Origin: Helianthus annuus
Taxonomy: Eukaryota > Streptophyta > Magnoliopsida > Asterales > Asteraceae
DNA length: 64,000 nt
Direction of reading: 5' to 3'
Assembly: GCF_002127325.2 (NCBI RefSeq)
Contig: NC_035436.2
Coordinates: forward strand, 24,021,112 to 24,085,111
Shown: positions 23,124 through 34,680 of the stretch, one piece after another
Numbering within the stretch: the first letter of the stretch is position 1
Layout: each line of letters begins with the position of its first letter
Notes under the pieces: model-generated
What the model was told of the DNA's origin: nothing
Database searches by the model: none
The model's input: only the letters and a program-made list of their open reading frames with translations
Made by a program: the position numbers and the translations under genes

Positions 23124-26100
23124 TGTCACACCCCGACCACGTAGAACATACAAAACGTGGCGGAAACGTCGGGGAGTGTTGTAACAGAATCATTGTTTCA
23201 TAACACATGGAAATTTAAATATTGTTTCATTGATTAAATGAACTCGTTGTTCTATTACAATCACATAAGTACAACTATGATCTTCCAAGTTTTAAAGTTG
23301 CTAAGGCACGAGTCCATCCTAAATGTAGCATGTATCAACAATCATCTCAAGACAGCACCTGAAACATGTGTAAAAATAGGTACGTCAGCATAAAAATGCC
23401 TGTGAGATACATAGGTTTTGTGAAAACGGAGTTCATGACTTATGTTTGAGAAAATGTTTAGTCATGAACTTTGTAAATTTGCTTTGTCTTGTAAATCATT
23501 TGAAAAACGATAGGATCAGATGATATGTATAAATAAGAGAATAATGTATGGTTAACTGAATAACCATGTAAAATGAGTTTGTATAAGTTAAGTTGTTTGA
23601 AAAACAATGTTTTAATAAAACGTTTATGGTATATATAAAATATACCTTGGTTTTAAGAAAGTTGAATAAGTAATATATTAAAATATATTTCAGTTCCAAT
23701 ATTGTTAACCCAAGTGTACTAAATAACGCCACGGTATGTAATGCAATGAGAACACTTATATATAAGAAGTACCAGCGGCGTATCTACCATGTTTTCATCA
23801 CATTACACTCATTCCGTTATCTAAACACTAACCAAAACTAAATCGTTTGATAGATAGTATATTAAATATACTTTAGTTGTTCAAAATAATAGTTTTCAGT
23901 AGTATATTACAAGTATGCCTTGGATTTATAAATAACACATTAAACCATGTTTTTGGTTTTGTAACTAACATATCAGTATATGCTTTGGATGTGATAAATA
24001 ACATATTAAACTATGTTTTTGTTATGTAAGTAACATATCACAATATGCTTTGGATGATTACAAAATATATGTTGGTTCTTGTACAACACCACACATGAGA
24101 GTATATCAAACTATACTTTTTGGGAGTATATCAAAATATACTTTAAAGGTGCGATTTAAGAATTCATTCAGACCTGGTGCATCAAACTACACCTTTGAGA
24201 CTATAAGGATACCACAAAGGAAATCCCTATTTGGATGGAGAAACAAATTGGTTTCAGACATTCCATGACAACAGGAATGGGGTGTCTAGTCCTATAGCGC
24301 TATATCATACTACCAATCGGTCTGGTGAACAAAATAAGTACTATTCCAACAATTACTTTTGTAATTTTTGAGAAATCAGTGTTTAAACCATAGATAGTCA
24401 TTTAGTTTGTCAAAAGATAAATACTATCATGTATAATCAATTATACTTTGAAATCATGAAAATAACAGATAGGTACACATGCTTCACCCCAAAACAGTTT
24501 GGAAAACAGTAAAAGAGGGGTTCAATGTACTCACCTGAGATTGCTTTGGAGTTCTTGTATAATAACCAGATAATGCTAAAGATCACGGGATATCAAACGG
24601 CACCTAATAGGTAGCTATGTTAATATACCGGACCAAATCGGAAGGATCGGATAGTACGCGGGTTCGTAAACCAAACGAGTATGGCGACTCGTGTAATATG
24701 GTTTAACAAAGCCTACATACTAAAATGAAACTTAACCTAAGTGCTTACGGTCCATCACGACCCGTTTAGGTAGCTTATGCTACCCTAACGCGTCGTTCGC
24801 GTAGAACGCGTTCGGAACGCCTAACATTGCGACCACACGGTATAACCTCGGAAGGTTATAGCTATGGTCACCAAATGTGTTTGGTCGGGTCCTAATGACC
24901 GACCAAATGGGTCGGGTTCGAAAGTATAAGCGATGGTTTAAATCGCTTACCTTACGACCCTATATAAGAACTAAACTAAAAGTGACGAGCTAAGCATGTT
25001 AGAACATGCTTAACTAAGTTTAGAAACAGGTTTGGCATCAAAACAAACGGCTTTGATGCCCACGAGTAGTTTGGTTACAAAATACGCAAGAATGCGCATT
25101 TTGGCCGAAACTACGACTCGTCACTGAGCCTAGATAACGTGGTAATCAGTAGGTATGGTCACTATGGACCATAACCATCGTGATCACGCTCACGTTATGA
25201 AGTTCCATGAACTTCGCATCGACCATAAGCTGGTCAATGCAGAAAGTCAACAAAACGTTGACTTTCGGACTCGAAAAGCGAATAAAAGAGCGAAAGAAGA
25301 CTTACGGAGGGTCCCCGAGTGCTAATCAAGACCAAATAGCTCAGGTATGAAACAATGGTTTCAACTTAGAGCTCTAAGATCTGATTTTGTGAATTTTACA
25401 CTAAAGGGGGGGGGTATTTATAGGAAAAGTGGAACCGTTAGGATCGTTTTATCGAATATCGTGCCTTAATCTCGTGCGTACATGTGTCCAAGTGGATAAG
25501 TTCAGTGAACTTGACCCTTGGCTCTTTGTTGGGTGAAAAGGCATCGCCCCTTGATCGAACGAAAGGCCAGATTCTGCATTAAATGCAAAATCTTCTGTCA
25601 GACATGTTCACGCGGCCCGCCTAAGCATTTGGCAAATCCTTACGCGCCCCGCCTAAGGTTCCCAGACCAGAATTTTCAATTCTGGTCCCTGCACTTCAGA
25701 AACACGTATTTTGGCCCATTTTTGGCACGTTTAAGCCCCGTTAACCTCATTTCAAGGCTCTAAGATGAAGTTAAAGTGTAGGGGACTTGAAATATGCTCA
25801 AAAATATTCCGGATGTCGGTTCGTTTGGCCGTACGATCGCGATGTTCGCTTAATTACGACGGAATGCGCATAAGCGTGAAAGATGATCCAAATGACGCGA
25901 CGAATGGATTTTTCTCATGCCAAACACTAAGGCATAATATTAGGATGCTTACATAAATTTTTGGATGTCCGGATGTATTCAGAACGTAAGTTATGCGCGA
26001 AAGTGCAAACTTATGCACTTTTTGACACTTTTAGCCCCTGAATGATCCAAAAGTTTATTTTAGCATACCAAACCCCTCAAAGCCTATTTCTAAGCTATGT

Positions 26101-26497
26101 AAAGGATATTTATGGTATGTTTAACTTATGGACATGTTCCGGAATGTTCGTTACAGTTCAAATTGGCATACTTTTACAGTTTGTCAAGTTTAGTCCCTGT
26201 AAGCGAATTAACTTGTTTTTGCCATACCAAAGCCTTCAAAACTTATTTCTAAGTTATGTAAAGGTTATTTAAGGTATGTTAAGTGTATGATGGTCTCCCG
26301 GAGTATTTGTCGCATTAAACTGAGTACGTTTATGCACCAGTTTGCGTATAATTACCCATAAAGCGTTGTAGAGTATGAAATTGAACAAGAATTGATATGT
26401 GCAAAGCATACACATATTTATACAAATCCCAAGTATGAAATATAATATTTCCTTGGTTTGGCATTTGTTTGATGGTTGAAGTGACACAGGTGTCACA
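23124..26497 (-). repeat. 5' LTR of the TR-GAG element
   Basis: 3374 bp, the twin of 16793-20166. In element orientation it starts TGTGACACCTGTGTCAC and ends GGTCGGGGTGTGACA. Confidence 0.93.
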
Positions 26498-26502
26498 CCA
26501 CA

Positions 26503-26600
26503 CCCTTTGCAGGAAGCCTTATTAATATCTCATACACAAGAATGTCAAGACCAAGATCATCAATAGAAGTACTTTGTCGTCCATGGCCATGTAAAAACAT
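26503..26600 (-). pseudogene. F-box/FBA protein gene, copy A, 5' part (F-box N-terminus)
   Basis: Translation from the ATG at 26600 gives a short leader, then DDLGLDILVYEILIRLPAKGV, the first two-thirds of an F-box. The codon after KGV is split by the TR-GAG insertion and resumes at 16787 as GRSKCVCKEW, in frame once one copy of the CCACA duplication is discounted. The F-box of copy C (PDLIMSEILPRLPAKCV) aligns closely. The RPA1-like gene ends about 280 bp upstream on the same strand. Confidence 0.88.
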
Positions 26601-26879
26601 TTTTCTTTTGCATGATTGTAGGTTGTTCGTACTCATTTCTCACTGGAAGTAATATTAGTATAATTATTGTTAGCACATGATTATGAATAAAATTACCTAT
26701 ATAATGTCATTCATTCATAAAATTAAATCTACATGACAACAGTAATACATAAGGTTATTATCTTAAACTGGAAAACATTTTAAAATTTTCAACAAAAAAG
26801 GTAAACAAATGAAAAAACAAAACATATTAAGTACAAAATACTAAATAATCCAAAACATTAAACAACATGAACAATAATT
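26601..26879. other. Spacer between F-box copy A and the RPA1-like gene
   Basis: AT-rich, no ORF; probably the 5' flank of copy A and the 3' flank of the RPA1-like gene. Confidence 0.6.
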
Positions 26880-27394
26880 TTAACGTTGCATAGATCTAAG
26901 CAAGTGTGCCTCATGCACATCTGGTTCAATAACCATTTTAGTAAACTCCGTATCCTTCAACATATTAACTGAAAAAGCAGACATGTGTTACAAATAATGT
27001 TCATAGGTCATTTAAAAAATTAAAATATATAAGAAATACGTATTAAGCCTATAACATACTTGACGACGTATAGACCAACTTGAGTTGAGAGACGTATATG
27101 ATAGATTTACTGGATATTGCACGATATGTTCGTACAATATTTATATGCCTCGATGTGTCTAGACGCAACTTTATAACGTGACCACTGTAAAATAATCAAA
27201 CACATTATATTAAAATGTGTACATATATGTGTTACTTAAAACATTAAGGTCATTAATAATAAAAACGTGGCTTACGTAGCATCTTGCAAATTAATCTTAA
27301 AAGTAAACATATGCTTTATTCTTTTCCCCTTGATGATTTTTCCTATAACATCTACAATAAAGGCAACAACATGTTAGACTTTTCACACACACAC

Positions 27395-27425
<31 letters not shown>

Positions 27426-27972
27426 ACAAATCCAAAAAAATAGAAAGAATTTATGTATACCAACAATATGTTTGTGAAAACCCTTGTACTCTTTCAAAAC
27501 ATTAAAGCACGGCACCAGTGGATACAACGGAAAACCCTTTGAAACCTCATGTATACACGGAGTAAATTTTGTGCTTTCATTTATAACTATTTTGATACGA
27601 CCATAAATTAATACGTAGCTTTTGTATGTTGGATAATCATTAAACTTGAAATTCTCAATTTGAAAATGAGAAACCGAAAAAACATGACCCACGAGTTCCA
27701 TTCTATCAAATAAGTGAAGCAAATTAGCGGGGACAATTGCTGCAAGTCTTCTTCTCTATAATATAAAGTATGTTACTTAAATATAATGTATGTAAACTTA
27801 AAAAACGAAATAAATAAATAAATGAACTTACATCTTTATCAAGTAAAATAAGTAGTAATTTGTTTTTGTTGACATCATACCAAGTAAATTCAACACGTAC
27901 AACACTAAGATTATACCATACTCCATAGTGAGTTAGTGAAGAAAAATCAGCTACAGTGTAATCTTCATCCAT
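26880..27972 (-). CDS. RPA1-like (DUF223/OB-fold) protein, five exons
   Basis: The start ATG at 27972 opens MDEDYTVADFSSL. Exon 1 (27832-27972, donor GAT|GTAAGTT) holds the first strands of an OB fold. Exon 2 (about 27484-27753) carries ANLLHLFDRMELVGHVF and NFKFNDYPTYKSYVLIYG. Exon 3 (about 27268-27352) gives DVIGKIIKGKRIKHMFTF with the DVIG motif typical of RPA70-like proteins. Exon 4 lies near 27067-27188, and exon 5 ends ...HLLRSMQR at TAA 26880-26882. At about 230 residues it has one to two OB folds, far shorter than full RPA70 (about 600) and without the zinc-ribbon DBD-C. RPA binds single-stranded DNA in replication and repair. Short RPA-like genes are frequent Helitron passengers. Exon 3-4 borders are inferred. 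Confidence 0.72.
27400..27424. repeat. (AT)n microsatellite in an intron
   Basis: A perfect AT run of about 12 units in the intron between exons 2 and 3 of the RPA1-like gene. Confidence 0.85.
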
Positions 27973-28099
27973 CTTCTATAAATAACAAATACAAATACCA
28001 TAAAAGATTTAAAAAAAAATCTCTAATAACAAATTAAAAGAATAAAAAATGAAAGAACAAAAAAGTAATAATTATCAATAAAAATTAAAATAAAAAAAA

Positions 28100-29760
28100 T
28101 GCAATTTCTAAACTATATATACAAATGGGCCAGGTTATTATATAATGAATTGAGGTTTTGGGCCATATTCACTTAACAGGCCAGTTTGATCTAAACACAA
28201 ATTGGAAATGGGCCGGGTTTGATGTAGAAATACGGATATTAGACGGATAATCCGATTTAAGAAATGGATACTACATAATGCTAGTTAACTCAACCCTACC
28301 CACAAATGTGATGAATCCAGCCTCTTTCTTGTCCAAAATCGCTTCTCTCTGCATCACGATTTCATCCTCATCATCAGATTCCATGGCGATTCAAGATGGT
28401 TACACTTGTGTACACTCTCTTTAGCTCCGTCATACGTATCATCACTTCAATCGTTTCAAATTTCAAGGTTTTTACCCCTCTAAACCCTAGCGTCTTATAC
28501 ATCATACTATTTTGTTCGATTAGGGTTCTTCATATTCGATTAACACCTTCAATGATAAACGCTTGTGCAGGATAACGACTGCAGATCTGTGTTTCGCCAT
28601 TTTTTCGCTTAATGGTTATGAATCTATGGTGTTAGGGTTCTTCGGATTCGATTAATACCTTTTGGATTTTAGGGTTTCAGCTATTGACACATGTTCGACC
28701 TGTATTTCCGCAATTCTTAGGGTTAACGGTTGTGGAACGATGATATTAGGGTTCTTCATATTCGGGTAAAACTTTTCGGATTTTAGGTTTTCAATTGTTC
28801 AAATATGACAGATCTGAGTTTCGATAGTTTGATAGGTCTAGGGTTGTTCCTTGAAGTGAGTATGTTACCACTGAGATAAAGACGTGGTCTAGATAAGCTC
28901 TAGAACATAGACAAATGGAGCTGTGCTGGATCCAAAACTTGGCAGACTCTTTGTAAGTTTTGTTTTTTATGTTTATCACACATTATTGAATCAATTATTA
29001 AAGATTTTGACTGTCTTAATGGGCTAACAGGAGCGTTCAAATGAAGGACAGAAGCTAGACTTATCCTTAAGAGACTGAATCATTTTACAGACATATTCTG
29101 CATCTTGCAACCCATGGTATTAATCATATATTATGGCACTGTAAGTGACTCTAACCACTGATTCAAACTCCTTACAATGCCTATTTGTTTGTTTTAATAC
29201 AAAATTGTTTGAATTTAAGGATATAATTTACACAATTCTTGTTGTTCACAACTGTTATAGTATGTGTTTTCTATATAACATTTTACAGAAGTTAGTTATG
29301 ATCTGAGACTGTTAGATTCTACACATTTGATGAAAAAATGGTCTACATTCATTAACACACATATCACAAACCTAAATGCTTTTAATTGCATTGTTTAAAC
29401 TATAAAAACAAAAACACAAACAAACCTATTTGTAATAAAAGCTAATCTAAAGAGATTAAGAAACCATACTTTATTTCTCCAACTGGTTCTGCAAAGGTAC
29501 TGAATATGATGCTTTTTAAGATAAACAAAAAAATCATACAACTACATTATATAGAGCTAATATCCGAATTTTTCTCAGGGAAGTTAATCTATATTTAGAC
29601 AGTTAATAAATCATGGGATAGTGGGAAAGTGGGCTGACTTAGTAACCTCTTTATAATAACTGCATAATCGGTTACTAAACCTATAAGATTTATATCCCAG
29701 CTATTTTTTTATTTGAATTTTTTATAACCGAAACTGATCTTTTTTAAACTTTCTAACAAA
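28100..29760 (+). repeat. Duplicated spliced non-coding block, copy 1
   Basis: Aligns with 46345-47880 over its length (shared words: GGATACTACATAA, GTTAACTCAACCCTA, CTCTTTCTTGTCC, CATACGTATCATCA, GGATCCAAAACTTGGCAGAC, AATCATGGGATAGTGGG). Plus-strand splice-like signals are kept in both copies: donors TTTCAAG|GT (about 28467) and CTTT|GTAAGTTTT (about 28953), acceptor GCTAACAG (about 29030), donor GCACT|GTAAGT (about 29140). No long frame exists; the first ATG gives only about a dozen codons. It may be a degenerate gene, a non-coding RNA, or the promoter side of the minus-strand genes. Confidence 0.7.
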
Positions 29761-30487
29761 AGCTTAAACTATTGATAAAAGTTATATTTTACACTAATAA
29801 AGACATCTTTTTAAAAACTCTTAAAAAATCTTATCAACCATAAATTTCTTGTTTATATACACATATAAGAATTGTATTTGTATATCCTTACTTTTAGAAA
29901 ACCATATTATTATTATGCTTAACATTATATACTCTTTTACTAATCTACTTTTAGTATCCTGCAGCCCTAAGTGAACGCTACAGAACTGAGTTGCTTGCAC
30001 TTCATGCCATCAGGTGCTTATATTTCTTTCTTAAACTTTTTTCCTTTCCTTGCATTAGGCATACTTGTTGCCGGACTAGTCGGGCCGGTGGTTGCTGGGA
30101 CACAGGGTGGGCCATCACCTGTTGCATTAACTGTGACATTTGTTTGAATCTATGTAATGCATTATCCGTGTTTGTTGTTTGGTTTGTTCTTATTATCTAG
30201 TTATTTGCAATGTCAGATGTAGGTGGCTTCCTTGGCATGGTTTGCGGTGGCACCTTGAGTGATGAACCATTGATCTGACCCTCTGTCTCGTGATAGCTTG
30301 TTGAGTGTTTGTTTTGATTCTTTTGGTGGTATTAGTTGTGAGAATAATTTTAACTTATAGCATATAACCAATTGTTCAAAAACAACATTAACTTCAAAGA
30401 TAACAACGAAACAAAAATAATTCAAAAGCATAAATAACTTAAAATAAATGATAAACATACTTGAAACACAAATTACTTAAAGTAAAC
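29761..30487 (+). other. Spacer with a possible plus-strand exon fragment
   Basis: AT-rich to 29950. At 29958-30013 a frame reads AALSERYRTELLALHAIR and ends at a donor-like ATCAG|GTGC. At about 30058-30150 a second frame reads ILVAGLVGPVVAGTQGG then a stop. They could be captured exon pieces; I do not recognise the source. 30160-30487 holds nothing further. Confidence 0.4.
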
Positions 30488-31068
30488 CTAAACTCTAAAT
30501 GAAGTCAAGAAGTTATTGTAACATAACTTGCAACATGAAACAACCTTAGGCCGACAATAAGCTGCACATACTAAACATGTTTTACCATTCACAACACCTC
30601 CTTCACTATAAACCACACAGTTCTCTTCACTATCATCATTTTCTTCTTCCCCTATAACTCCATCAGTTTTTTCGACTGCCTCCTCTTTCTCCAGCTCCAC
30701 CCCCTCATCTTTTTTTGCCATGTCCTCCGCAGCACGCACAATTCTCAAATGTTTCTTACCTTTAACATGAGTACTCAGATTTTCAGCACTCGTGCAAGTT
30801 ACATCACAAACCTCACATTTGAATCCATGAATGGTAACAACTCCAGCATTCTGACAAATGTAAAATTATATTAAAAAACGTACCAAAATATATTTATTTA
30901 GCAAAAACAACAAAACCCGAAAGATTTTACCTTTTTAATATGCCCTTTGGCAGCAATATGCGCATAGTACTGTTGCACACTATGACACACCTTCTTGCAA
31001 AGGGGACAACTTAAAACACTGTTGGGTTTTGCCCCATTTTGAAGCACGATTTTAATTTTTTTATCCAT
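30488..31068 (-). CDS. U1/matrin-type C2H2 zinc-finger protein, two exons
   Basis: Exon 1 (30931-31068) starts MDKKIKIVLQNG and ends ...AAKGHIKK at donor AAG|GTAAAATC. Exon 2 (30488-30850) follows acceptor TTGTCAG and starts NAGVVTIHGFKC; both junctions are phase 0. The 166-residue product has two fingers with the long His spacing of U1-like fingers: CPLCKKVCHSVQQYYAHIAAKGH and CEVCDVTCTSAENLSTHVKGKKH. A glutamate-rich stretch follows, then a Cys-rich tail (CLVCAAYCRPKVVSCCKLC). Such fingers bind double-stranded RNA or splicing factors. The frame is intact. It could be cellular or Helitron cargo. Confidence 0.75.
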
Positions 31069-31770
31069 TCTGAATAACAAAAACAATACTAATTAAATTA
31101 TTTATACTATTCTAAATGGAAGTTACTATCTAAAAAATAGGAATGTGGGATTATGGGAAGTTATTTGCGAGAAATTTGTGAAAGAGTGGGTGAGTGGAGA
31201 TTGAAGTTTTATAACTAACAATTTTAAAATAACCGTAAGTTATAAAACTTAAGGATAGATGTTAATATTATAAGTTTTGGGTTTTTAACTAAATTAGACT
31301 ACCACCTTTTTATATAAATATAAATATTAAATGTACCAACCAGTATACATGTTAGTAATTATATTGGCACAACTAAAATAATATTCACATGTATTCAATT
31401 TATCAAATGTTAGTTTGATTTATATATACTTCTTTTCTTTTAAATTCATACCTTTTACATGATTATTTGAAAAAACGTTTGAACTTGACTTTTAGTAGTC
31501 ATACATTTGTTACTTGTAAATATTTGAAAGGTTATTATGTTGCAATTCCTTTTAAAGTGTAAAAATATATTTCTTCTGTAATAATATAAATGTATTTAAA
31601 AAAGAGAACATGTTTTGTTAATGAAACATATAATACCTAAACAACTTTTTAAGAGTTATAGTTCACATCAAATTACAAAAAAAAAAAAAAATAGATAAGA
31701 CCCTTAGGATAAGAAACTTTAAAACATAAACAACTCAGGGATCACACTAACATAATTAGCACAAACATTC
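31069..31770. other. AT-rich spacer
   Basis: The first 200 bases resemble flanks of copy C and the duplicated block (GGGATTATGGGAAGTTATTT, GAGTGGGTGAGTGGAG). The rest is very AT-rich with no ORF. Confidence 0.55.
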
Positions 31771-32540
31771 TTAAGACAAGCTAGGATATACACGAAGTAC
31801 TCGGTTTCGGCTTTGAATTGATACCCTACGAATCTTTTTTTTTCTCTTAAAAGAGGCAATGGAATCCGCTGTGTCACTAAGCTCATGCTCTTCCCCATTA
31901 TCTTCTTTAGAACTATCCACATCTATTACTTCTGTCTTGTTCTCTTCTCCAAGGGATAACGACCTTTTGTTTGTTCTTCCTTTTACCCAACGGTGCATCT
32001 ATAATAAAGACGTTTAATATATTATATGACCACATGTATGAACACACCAACAAAATACCTCATCACTAAATTCCTGCTCTAGCTCTACGTCTAGATTTGG
32101 ATCCTTTAGATCTTTGGTGATTAACTGCTCCATCACATTGTCTGATACATAAACCTTTTTATCATCTTCTTCAGCCCTGTAAGTTGCTTTGACCTTACAT
32201 GCATTAAAGACAAGTAATTTATCAATATACATGTTTGGATGCATACTCAAATACAATGCAGCATGTTAACTAAGAAGAGATAATATACATACAAAAAAGC
32301 TAGATTCATACCTGGATTTTTTTCTCAGTCATAAACTGCATCGCCGAAATTAGTTTGGGCTCATACAACTCAGCCTTGTACACTGGTTCCATCTTCCAGT
32401 TAACACAAGCCAACAGTTAAAAAGTAATGGTTACCATCACACAACACACTAAAACATGAGTTCACTACATAAAATACCTTGGAATTATGTATTTTTTTCA
32501 GAACGATTTTGACCATTCTGTTCCTTGTTGATTTAGACAT
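31771..32540 (-). CDS. Unknown acidic/basic protein, copy D1, about four exons
   Basis: Start ATG at 32540: MSKSTRNRMVKIVLKKIHNSK, donor CCAAG|GTATTTT. Then MEPVYKAELYEPKLIS...MTEKKIQ (about 32315-32395), then AEEDDKKVYVSDNVMEQL...EQEFSDE (about 32060-32195). The last exon (to 31771) has TEVIDVDSSKEDNG, GEEHELSDTADSIASF and a basic KRKKKIRRV tail that looks like a nuclear signal. The last exon resembles the last exon of D2 at 51600-52368 (ELSDTANSL, then a basic motif). I know no family with this layout. Exon borders are inferred from GT/AG and frame. Confidence 0.5.
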
Positions 32541-32609
32541 ATAAGATTTTAGGAGGAAGTATCTTCTTATACTGTCAAAATACATGTACACACCACAAAA
32601 ACTTGACAC

Positions 32610-33825
32610 GTGGCCACTACATCAATGGCCACTAATTCATTTAACTAAACATACGACGGTTTAGGAAGTTTTTGGCTTTCAAATTACTTGGAGGGAAACA
32701 ACATATATAATTAAGGTGTTCTATTTCAGTATAAATATATTTTTTTGCAAACATAAAGTAAAAATGATGCTAAACATTATATAAAACATAATATTTCAAA
32801 AAATGGGTTCAATTTACAAACTTTTACAACTTGCCGCATATACAGTTTTTATTCTTTTTCACAGTTTTGATCATTAGATTTAGGACATAATATTTTAATA
32901 TTTTTTTTTCTTGCTAACTGTTGTATCATGAATTCATCACACTAATATTTGCATGGAGATGGGAACTAACTGGAATTATAAGCTGAATCAAATGAAGAAT
33001 GCATTCATATCTATAAGGTAATCACAAAAACTCTTTTACATATTTCATCACCCAATACTTATAACTTAGACATGTTATTTAAACTTCAATCTTATTGTCA
33101 TTACAGATAAGAAGGAAGCAAAGGATGCTCCCAAATTTTCAATGACCGATCAAGATGATGCAACAGTTTTAACTCCCATGAGATAAGATTTATTCAGTAT
33201 AAAGGACAATTTTTCTTAACAATACGTTAAAGGATTCATTTAAAAACCAAGGAATATTTGATTCCGAAGCGGACAGTTAATTTGGCTTTTATTTAATCGA
33301 ATCATTGGTAAGTTTATGTTACTTATTGTACCTTTACGGATTAATTATAATAATCAGACCTATTATATGTTAATATTTAGAAAGATTAGTTTTTTTTCTA
33401 TTAGTTAGTATACCTTTATTATTTAAAATAGAATAGAATCAAAATTATAAACATATTTAGAAAGTTTAGTTTTTTAGTTACTTATTCTACCTTTATTATT
33501 TAAAATATAATACAATAAATTTTGTTAACATATGTTACCTATAAAACTATTAAAAACTATTTGTTTAACAAAATTTTATCTATTACTTTATTAATAGGTT
33601 TACCTATAAATCTATTAAAAACTATTTGTTTAACAAAACTATATCTATTACTTTATTAATAATTTTAATCAAACCATATAAATTTACAATTAAATAACAA
33701 AATCTATTATATTAATATATTATATTAAACATCAAATCAGTTCACATACCCCAATAAAGAAATTTAAAACCCTAATAAATATCAAAAAATACATATCTAC
33801 TCATTTCTACTCATTGCTCTCTCTC
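32610..33825. other. AT-rich spacer with local tandem duplications
   Basis: No ORF of note. A degenerate roughly 90-bp repeat (33375-33520, TTAGAAAG...TTTATTATTTAAAATA twice) and a 65-bp tandem pair (33537-33663, ACCTATAAAACTATTAAAAA...) lie just upstream of the B3 gene. Confidence 0.65.
33537..33663. repeat. 65-bp tandem duplication
   Basis: Two units start at 33537 and 33602 with a few substitutions. Confidence 0.85.
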
Positions 33826-34071
33826 ATTTACGGTGATACTATTCACCTTCTTCTACACTCTTCTTGCCGATCAGAACTTTCAAGCCTAATCAGGTATTTT
33901 TTTTTTTATTTTCTTCTATATTTTACAGTTAGGTTTTACTATGTTCACTTTGATATCTTGATTTCATTTAATTTCAAGTATTACCTCAAAACTGTTTTGG
34001 TTTCTATTGTTTTTGTTTTAAATCAGAAATACATACTTCCCATAACCGCTTGACAGTTACCAAAACCGGCT

Positions 34072-34266
34072 GGCAGTTATCACCTATATGTTCAACTGCA
34101 TTTCGGTTGTTTTTATAAGTTTTAAAGTTTTCGGTTTTTCCAAAAATATATTTAGGGCTGGTGCTGCCAGTTATCACCTATATATGTTCAAATGAATTTC
34201 GATTGTTTTTATAAGTTTTAAAGTTTTCGGTTTTTCCAAAAATATATTTAGGACTGGTCCTGGCAA
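34072..34266. repeat. Tandem duplication of about 94 bp
   Basis: Units start at 34072 and 34165 (GGCAGTTATCACCTATATG / GCCAGTTATCACCTATATA). Both share TTTTATAAGTTTTAAAGTTTTCGG and end in AGGRCTGGT. It lies in the presumed 5' intron of the B3 gene. Confidence 0.85.
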
Positions 34267-34680
34267 TTTTGGCCCAAACACATAAGTCTAGATGGATAAA
34301 ATAAAAATAAGAAAATGAAATAACAGATCACTTTGACCCAAAACCCACCTGACTCATTCTAACCTTGCAACCAGAGATGTTATTGTTTTACTATTTTTAG
34401 ATTAGATATAAATTTGAACTCATGATTAAAACAACTGAAAAAACCGAAACTTTTCAAACAGTTTTGAGGGCTTGAATGTATATGATTCGAACATTAGTTG
34501 TCATTAGTTCATGATTTGAATCTTGTTCAAGAACTTTGTACAATCGGGCTGATGTGTGATGCTCATTTTAAAAAAAAAAATTCTAATATCATCTTTACCC
34601 AAACTCATCCTTACCAACCTGACCCAAATCTGATTTCGACTATTATAAGTATGAGATTTTTATTTTTTGAAAACATTCAG

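Larger units (their letters stand above)
16793..26497 (-). mobile_element. TR-GAG retrotransposon (gag only) inserted in F-box copy A
   Basis: Two 3374-bp LTRs (23124-26497 = 5' LTR and 16793-20166 = 3' LTR in element orientation) enclose a 2957-bp internal region with one gene, gag. The target duplication CCACA lies at 16788-16792 and 26498-26502. The PBS next to the 5' LTR and PPT next to the 3' LTR set the minus orientation. No protease, RT or integrase is present. Elements with gag alone between LTRs are known in plants as TR-GAG elements and are thought to use pol from autonomous relatives. The end motifs match the LARD at 729-9690. Confidence 0.94.

Noticed and set aside
30058..30085. 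GGACTAGTCGGGCCGG as a Helitron terminus
   Set aside because: CTAG is present, but no hairpin with a proper stem sits at the right distance on either strand.
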